A stretch of DNA of 64,000 bases, from NCBI GenBank assembly GCA_031772625.1, contig CM062814.1:819958757-820022756 (forward strand), given 5' to 3'. Source of the DNA: Pinus tabuliformis. Lineage: Eukaryota > Streptophyta > Pinopsida > Pinales > Pinaceae. Positions 58,085 through 64,000 of this stretch are shown piece by piece; the first letter of the stretch is position 1, and every line of letters starts with the position of its first letter. The position numbers and the translations under genes are program-made. The notes below the pieces were generated by a model. It was given only the letters and a program-made list of their open reading frames with translations. It had not been told where the DNA came from and searched no databases.

Positions 58085-59111
58085 CCTTCTTAGCTTGCTT
58101 GAGGGACATTTGTTTGTATGCTTGTAGCTATAAAAATACCCAGTCTCCTACATCAAAACTTCTTTCACTATGATGTTGATCTACCTGTTTTTTCATTTGA
58201 TTCATTGCCAGAGTGAGCTTGTCCTTTAAGAGTTGGAGAACTTGATGTTGATGCTCGATGTGATCTTCCACTGCTTGAACCTTATAATTTTTTCTTAAAG
58301 ATGATGTGATGGATGGTGGATGATATCCATAAAGTTCCATAAATGGGCTCATTTTTGTTGTAGTATGGAAGGAAGTATTATACCACCATTCCCCTAGAGG
58401 TAACCACTTGACCCATTGTGTTTGTTTATCATATACAAAGAAATGGAGATATCCTTCCAAACATTTGTTCACAGTCTCAGTTTTCCTGTCAGATTCAGGA
58501 TGATAATATGAGCTATGAGCTAATTGAGTACCAAGGCAAGAAAATAGTTTTGTCCAAAAATTTCCAGTGAAAATGGGATCTATATCACTTACAATAATCT
58601 TTGGGTTTCCATGTAGCTTTTGAATTGTTTCCATAAATGCAGTAGCAACATTACCGGCTTTAAAAGTATGAGATAATACACAAAAGTGTGCATACTTGGT
58701 AACTCTATCAACAACCACCGTGATGCCACTCTTTCCTTCAGCCTTGAGTAACCCTGTGATAAAATCCATTGTGGCCACCTCCGAATGCTGACTTGGAATG
58801 GCTAAAGGTTGTAACAGGCCTGGGTTCTTAATTGTCTCAACTTTATTTTGTTGGCAAACTAAGCATTCTTCCATAAACTTATGACTATCATATTTAAGGC
58901 CATCCCAAAAAAATTCCTTCTTGACCCTGTCGCAATTTTTAAAAAATATTGAGTGCCCTCCTAAGGGGAAGGTGTGCAATTCCAAAATAATATTTTGTTT
59001 GATTTGGTAATTCTTACAAATATATAAACGATCTTTGTACCATAATGAATCATTTTTCCAGCTAAATGTATTAGATGTACTGGGATCTTGCTGCAACTTT
59101 TGAATGAGTGC
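58085..59111 (-). pseudogene. Element C integrase (large open part, 322 aa)
   Basis: The minus-strand frame 59096-58128 encodes the HHCC zinc finger (LHTFPLGGHSIFF, then ECLVCQQNK) and catalytic core with D in TMDFITGL, D in SDIDPIFTGNFW and E in DRKTETVN. MSPFMELYGYHP follows, then the tail KVQAVEDHIEHQHQVLQ and SFDVGDWVFL. The usual H/GQTE context is altered to RKTE, but the acidic residues remain. A stop follows VFL, and element B cuts the tail at 58085. The protein would insert element cDNA. A TAG at 59112-59114 separates it from RNase H at a site where D has Trp. Confidence 0.9.
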
Positions 59112-59735
59112 CTATACCTCTTCCTCATTCTTCCATTCATCCCTTGCTTCAATTATCCAATCAGGTTGGATAATATAAATGACACAAAACAATGCTTCCA
59201 CATCCTCATCCTTTCTTGAGAGTGCATCCGCAACAACATTTTTCTTCCCTTTTTTGTAGATGATTTCAAAGTCATAACCCAACATCTTTGTGACCCATTT
59301 TTTTTGCTCTTCTGAAGATAATTTTTGTTCCAAAAAGTATTTAAGACTATCATGATCTGTTTTTGCCTTGAAGTTTCTTCCCATTAGGTAAGGTCTCCAT
59401 TTATTTAGTGCATGTAGTATTGCAAACATTTCCTTCTCATAAATAGGTTTGTGTAAATACTTTCCTTTGATTGGATGACTTTCAAAAGCAATGGGTCTTC
59501 CTTCTTGCATTAAAACAACACAAATTCCATTTCTTGAGGCATCACATTCCACAATAAAGGTTTTTATGAAGTCTGGCATAGCTAAGTCAAGTGCTTGGCA
59601 CATTGCCTCTTTAAGATGTTCAAAGGCCTTAGTTGTTTCTGGAGTCCAAGCAAATGCATCTTTCTTCAGTAATGTTGTTAGAGGTGCTGCAATTCTCCCA
59701 TAATTATTAATAAACTTGCAATAATACTCTATCAC
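59112..59735 (-). pseudogene. Element C RT connection and RNase H (open, 207 aa)
   Basis: In the same frame as integrase, the minus strand encodes YYCKFINNYGRIAAPLTTLL (RT thumb and connection), FIVECDASRNGICVVLMQEG (RNase H start with its catalytic Asp), YEKEMFAILHALNKWRPYLM (Glu), KTDHDSLKYFLEQKLSS (Asp) and NVVADALSRKDE (Asp). All four RNase H acidic residues are visible. D carries two shards of this domain. The domain is complete but is blocked on both sides by single stops. Confidence 0.9.
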
Positions 59736-59753
59736 CCTGAGAAATCCTCGAAG

Positions 59754-60330
59754 CTAATTTATGGTTGTGGGAATTTTCCATTCCTTAATGGCTTTAATTT
59801 TGTTAGGATCTACATTAACACCCTCATGGGATACAATATGACCCAAATATTCCACTTCTTTTACTCTAAAGAAACATTTGGAGGCTTTTGCATATGATTT
59901 TTTCTCCTCCATTAGTTTGTGCACCTTGTCAATATGTTGAACATGATTCTTCCAAGACTTTTTGTAGATTGGTATATCATCAAAAAATACTAACACAAAT
60001 TTTCTAAGGGTGGGTTTGAAAATGGAATTCATCAAACCATGAAATGTGGAAGGTGCATTAGTAAGGCCAAAAGGCATGACCAAAAATTCATAATTACCCT
60101 CATGAGTTATGAATGTTGTTTTAAGAATGTCTTGAGCTTTATTCTAATTTTATGATAAGATCCAACTCAGTGAGATAAATTGCTCCACGTAATTCATCCA
60201 AAAATTTATCAATGACAGGAATGGGAAATTTATATTTAATAGTGATCTTTTTTATCTCCCTATAATATAGACACATACATCATGATCCATCCTTATTTTG
60301 CACCAATACTACTGGAGCAATGAAATAACT
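59754..60330 (-). pseudogene. Element C reverse transcriptase (partial frame)
   Basis: The open part (59754-60083) contains VMPFGLTNAPSTFHGLMN, the active site FFDDIPIYKKSW (Y/F-x-D-D present) and HIVSHEGVNVDPNKIKAI. Upstream to about 60330, broken by stops, ILVQNKDGS and KFPIPVIDKFLDEL are recognisable. A TAG at 59754-59756 stands where Lys or Gln is usual (TINxLRGFL). The frame is shared with RNase H and protease, so the pol of C was one long reading frame. Confidence 0.88.
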
Positions 60331-60530
60331 TTGACTAGGTTGAAATATACCATCCTCTAGCATTTCTACAACCATGCATTCAATTTCATTCTTTTGGGCA
60401 TAGGGATATCTGTCTGGTTTGATGTTTGGACGAACACTTCCTGGAATCAAATAAATAGCATGATCATGATCAAAAATAGGTGGGAGGCCTTTGGGAGTCT
60501 AAAATGTCTTGGAATGATTGTCCAAGACTT

Positions 60531-60990
60531 TTAGATATCTGGAGAAATAGATGATTTTGATGTTTGAACCACTACTGAGCATAATTGTGCAATTACGCCC
60601 CATTGTTCTTTCTTCAAAAGCTTTGTCATGCCATTAGATTTTATTATCTTTCCCGATTTCCCTGTAATACCCCTTAATTCAACTTCCTTTCCTTCCCAAA
60701 AAAATATAAAGAAATTTTCTTGAAAATTAAAAGCTATTGTCCCCAAAGATTGTAACCATTGGACTCGTAATACAACATTGACACCACCCATTGGAATGGA
60801 AAGAGTTGGACTATTCAATACATATTCCCCCATGGTTAGATTGATAATATGGCACTTTCCAGAGAAATTTATAGTTCCTCCACTTGCAACCATGACTTGA
60901 CACTTTGGTGTTGGATATATGAATCAATTCAATTCCTTGGCTATCTTAATTATAGGTACTACTCGAATCAATCAACACTATTACCTTTTT
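60531..60990 (-). pseudogene. Element C aspartic protease
   Basis: The active site VIVLIDSSSTYN (usual DSG changed to DSS) lies near 60952-60988. Downstream, 60531-60893 encodes MGEYVLNSPTLSIPMGGVNV, VLRVQWLQSLGTIAFNFQEN and VELRGITG, the retropepsin region before RT. A frameshift separates it from gag (61006-61257). It would cut the polyprotein. Confidence 0.8.
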
Positions 60991-61005
60991 CTTCTTGATA
61001 TATCC

Positions 61006-61257
61006 TTATATCTTGAGAATTTGAGTGGTAATTCTTGCCAATGCATTACAAGATATGGTCAGATTCATTTCTTCTTTCTCTGGGGTTGGTTCCTGGTGTA
61101 CATCCTCCTCTTTTGATGTTTCTTGTTCCTTTTCTTCCTCCTCTTCACAATCTATGTAGAATAATTTATTCTCCAGACACTTATGAACTTTAGTGTATTT
61201 TCTATCACAACTGTAACAAATACCTTTTGCTATTTTTTCCTCCAATTGTTGTGGTGT
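61006..61257 (-). pseudogene. Element C gag, C-terminal part with zinc knuckle
   Basis: The minus-strand frame starts at the E insertion with TTPQQLEEKIAKGICYSCDR, then HKCLENKLFYIDCEEEEEK and EKEEMNLTISCNALARITT. The knuckle CYSCDRKYTKVHKC keeps C-C-H-C, although a usual Gly before the His is Val. It matches D gag residue for residue around TPQQLEEK. The capsid part lies beyond element E, outside the window. Confidence 0.85.
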
Positions 61258-62299
61258 TGTTATAGACATTTTTGTGCCTTATAGCTCTAGGCATGAAATG
61301 TCCATAAACCAAGGGATCCTAAGTCCCTAAAAGTGTTGTTCCGACCCCTAAAGGAACAAGGTCAACAAACTACAGCTTCTCCCAGAAGTTCTCCACCAGA
61401 AACTGCTCAGAATCAGTCAAATCAGGATCATTTCAGCTGCTCCACTGGCTAGCTGCGTTGCATAGCACCCAAATACACTAGCTAGGTGCATTGCAATGCA
61501 CCTAAATGCACTACCAGGGTGCGTTGAGCGGGAAATGACAAATGGCAGTGCCATTCCGCGAGGTGGAAAGACAATGGAAGCTTCCAGAATCTTCTCCAAT
61601 GACACTTGCCTCACTGAGTTCGACCAAGGATGAGTAAGAGGCTCTCAGTCTCCAAGTGGAAGCAAGAACTGACAGAGAGAAGCCACTAGTCAAATCATAA
61701 GCTGACTCATCCTCTTTGCATACATCTATATATGGATCCCTCATCCAAGAGATCCAGAGGCTGGAATTTTGTACATTGCAGAGAATTGTTGTTGGTTTTG
61801 AGATAGATATCAGAGTATTGGGTGATTTATGCTTTGTTGGAGGTGAAGAGGGGACTCCTTTGCTGGGAGGTTGATGCTGGATCTGGAATCATCGGTTGTA
61901 ACTCCTCCTGGATCTTCTTGTTATATCAATAAAACTATTTGAGTTTCTCCTACATGCTTGTGTATCATTGATGTTTGTTACATTTGTATGTTTAGCTTAA
62001 ATCTGATCCTAAGCTATTTATGAATATAAATCCATGTCTTTGTGTAGATTTCTTCTTCTGTGATCTTATAGGAACTTGGTGAAGCTGGGCAAGTAAGGGA
62101 GCAGGTAGCTGGAAGCTGTCAAAGAGGAGAGAGATTGGATCAAAGGACTAGCGCAAGACACACGTTGGTTCATCCTATTCCTCTTCGTTTGTAGTTCATA
62201 AAGAAGAATACGAAAGTAGTTTTCTCTGTTTGTTTCTAAGGTCACTGTCACACCTTAGTGGGATAGGGTCGTTCTGAGTAGACACTTTTCCCGTTAACA
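61258..62299 (+). repeat. Element E 5' LTR (~1.04 kb)
   Basis: Termini TGTTAT...GTTAACA form a short inverted repeat. A TATA-like CTATATATGG lies near 61727 and an AATAAA signal near 61928, about 200 bases apart, which fits a U3-R-U5 layout with a short R. The second copy is outside the window, so the left end is inferred from the loss of C homology. Confidence 0.7.
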
Positions 62300-62302
62300 A
62301 AA

Positions 62303-62320
62303 TGGCGACTCCGCTGGGGA
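62303..62320 (+). promoter_or_regulatory. Element E primer binding site
   Basis: TGGCGACTCCGCTGGGGA begins three bases after the LTR. It is the PBS type reported for Ogre/Tat-like elements. Confidence 0.8.
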
Positions 62321-62652
62321 CGATTGTCTAGTTAGTTTGTTTGTGTTTCTCTTGTTGTTTGTTTCATAAACTTAGAAGTAGCAATCGAATTGCATTTTCC
62401 ATTAACAAATGCAAAGTAGACATCTGCTGCTTCAATCCATTCACTAGATCTAATTATGATTTGAACAGCTGATTCACAAATGAGCTGATTGCCCTTTGTG
62501 ATATCTCTTAGACCTCCTTTAAATCTACCCTCTGCTTGTGCATTACTGATTGCTTTTACTCGGCCAAAAACCATAGATTAAACTGCAAACCGTGACCCAG
62601 AACCCGGATAGAATTCTCGTTTCTGCCCCAGCGCAGGCTCTGTGAAGAGGTT

Positions 62653-62699
62653 CTGCATTTCAACGCACTTCCCGAGAGGGTACCTGCGCTGAAATGCAG
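62653..62699 (+). promoter_or_regulatory. Strong stem-loop in the E leader
   Basis: Arms CTGCATTTCAACGCA (62653-62667) and TGCGCTGAAATGCAG (62685-62699) pair at 14 of 15 positions. The intervening 17 bases contain CCC-GAGA-GGG, a short stem capped by a GNRA-type tetraloop. Located about 330 bases after the PBS, it is a candidate RNA packaging or dimer signal. This role is inference. Confidence 0.6.
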
Positions 62700-64000
62700 T
62701 TTCTCTGTGTAACAGGTGCGCTGATCAGCCTAGCCTTGTGCAGCTGAGGTTCTTTGCTTCATTTTTTCAGTTTTGTCTCTGCTTTTTGCAGCCTATGATC
62801 AGTGTATGTGTCTGTTTAAAAACCCCTTATCTTTGCCGTAATTCTGCCTCCTTTGTACAAAAAGACTGTAGATGTTTTTGTGTGTTTGTGGCGTCATTTA
62901 CAGTTTTCCATTGCAAAAGTAGAATAGTCATACTGTCATCCTTTGGTTTAGATCTGTCACAAGTGTCAATTTTGATCTTAGGAGAAAGTTTATTTGCTGT
63001 TGACAGTCTATTATGCTTTCACTTTTGCCTTTGGTTTGAATTTGTGACTTTCTAGTGTCGAAACGAGTATTTATTTCAAAATCATAAAGTGTCGTAATCA
63101 TCTCTACCTTTTGATTTCGAAAAGAAGCTTGTTTGTGTTGGTCACTTGAAAGCAAATTCAGATTTGTACATCAACTTTCTTTTTAGGCATCAATATTAAG
63201 AAAGTGAAAAACAAATACATGCACATGTGCATTTGCATATTGACAGTCTATTTGGCTTGATTTAGGAAAGTGCATTTACAGTGTGCTCTTTGCTCTTTGT
63301 GAAAAGATTGTGTCTTTCTTTTCCCCTTGTAGCTAGGATTTTCATTGCTTAAAAGAGATAAAAGTTTGCTTATCATCTTTAGATTGCATTTTAGGAATTA
63401 CATCTACATCTCGTGGTGATCCCAAAAGGCAAACTTCATAAGAAAGATCAACTTAAAATAAATTGAATGAATCTAACAACGCTTTGGAACTTAACGCACA
63501 ACATTTAGAGGTCTAGGCTAGAGACGTATTCTGGCGTCGTAAAGCCTGGTAACTGTTGTTCTCACCGATGGTTGGGTGATTCCTCCACTTTGAGACGATA
63601 AGTGCCAATACGGACTTGTGCTCCCACGTACCATCGAGTATATATTGGGAGACCCCTATAGGCTTAAAACCTTTTATCCATAGGAAGCCGTGTCGACCGC
63701 CCTACTGATCGCAATGCACCGAACAAAGCATTCGGGAAGATTGACTGTCGTACCATAAAAAGTATTCTACAGTTTTGCGATTGGTTTGGTACTCCCTCTA
63801 CCTAGATCTCCAGAGCAGTCCCTTTCGTTCCTTTTCAGACTCCTTAACGGAAAAGGTCCATCTGAGCACTTGTCACTTCAGGCTCATTAAAAATCGAAGG
63901 AGACTAGAGTCATCTTTTGTTTTTTCTCGACTCTTAAAAACTGAAAAAACAAGTTGTGTCAAAGCGTCTAAAATTTATTTTAAACGGAATAATCATAACC
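62700..64000 (+). other. Element E leader, no supported gene
   Basis: T-rich sequence with short frames (62738-63055, 105 aa) that show no domain. From about 63460 the base composition becomes balanced, with many CG pairs (TCTGGCGTCGTAAAGCC, GTCGACCGCCC), unlike most of the window, where CG is depleted. No start of gag is recognised before the window ends. Confidence 0.5.

Larger units (their letters stand above)
40069..61257 (-). mobile_element. Element C: chromovirus (same family as D), three nested insertions, 5' end outside the window
   Basis: On the minus strand C reads gag (from 61257), protease, RT, RNase H, integrase (to 58085), then integrase tail and chromodomain (47826-47465), PPT and 3' LTR (47450-47221 plus 40143-40069). 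Insertions are LINE-2 in the LTR, element B in the integrase tail and element E in gag. LTR, PPT, chromodomain and gag match D. Its left end TGTTATGCAACC (40069) is preceded by GATCT, the expected TSD. The 5' LTR must lie beyond element E, past base 64000. Confidence 0.88.
61258..64000 (+). mobile_element. Element E: 5' end of another LTR retrotransposon (Ogre/Tat-type PBS)
   Basis: E starts at TGTTATAGAC where the gag homology of C stops, and its LTR closes GTTAACA at 62299, the mirror of its start. A PBS follows at 62303-62320, then 1.7 kb of leader without long open frames up to the window edge. The preceding GGTGT (61253-61257) is the expected TSD. The coding part must lie beyond 64000. 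Long leaders and this PBS are known for Ogre/Tat-like elements, but no protein here confirms the lineage. Confidence 0.75.

Noticed and set aside
1..64000. Host protein-coding, tRNA or rRNA genes
   Set aside because: No exon chain, tRNA cloverleaf or rRNA segment could be recognised by reading. All good protein similarity belongs to retroelements.

Overview
This window looks like nuclear DNA of a seed plant with a very large, transposon-packed genome. The evidence is Ty3/gypsy chromovirus and Tat-like elements, a Ty1/copia remnant, plant L1-type LINEs carrying an RNase H, and non-autonomous elements with LTRs over 3 kb, all nested in each other. A gymnosperm would fit, but the sequence alone does not prove it. 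I find no host protein-coding gene, no RNA gene and no prokaryotic feature.

Layout. Bases 1-4955 are AT-rich DNA with a long foldback (2249-2407), minisatellites and a polypyrimidine block. Element A (4961-39452, minus, TSD CTTAC) is a gag-only LTR element with 3.3-kb LTRs. Copia element F (6301-22575, plus, TSD TTTGY) sits in A's left LTR. F contains two minus-strand gypsy elements, G (Tekay-like chromovirus, 6928 to about 10635) and T (Tat-like, about 10636 to 21098). They are now joined by a deletion inside their integrase zinc fingers. A small, internally rearranged chromovirus derivative D (12984-15734, TSD GATTC) splits T's archaeal-type RNase H. A young LINE (24502-32030, plus, perfect 17-bp TSD, A28 tail) sits just inside A's left LTR.

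The right half is one chromovirus C (40069 to beyond the window, minus), the same family as D. C is interrupted three times: an old LINE (40144-47206, minus) in its 3' LTR, a second gag-only element B (about 47827-58084, plus) in its integrase tail, and the 5' end of another LTR element E (from 61258, plus) in its gag.

Relations between elements. C is the kind of autonomous partner D would need. A and B share PBS, LTR termini, a motif before the 3' LTR, an internal box and arrays of TTGYGCAA-like palindromes, so they form one non-autonomous lineage that must borrow pol. The most notable signal is a candidate third open frame (30751-31743) downstream of ORF2 in the young LINE. It ends in a coiled-coil-like region and is broken only by two TAG codons, each one transition from CAG. 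Nearly all coding regions here are disabled by nonsense changes of C-to-T or G-to-A type.
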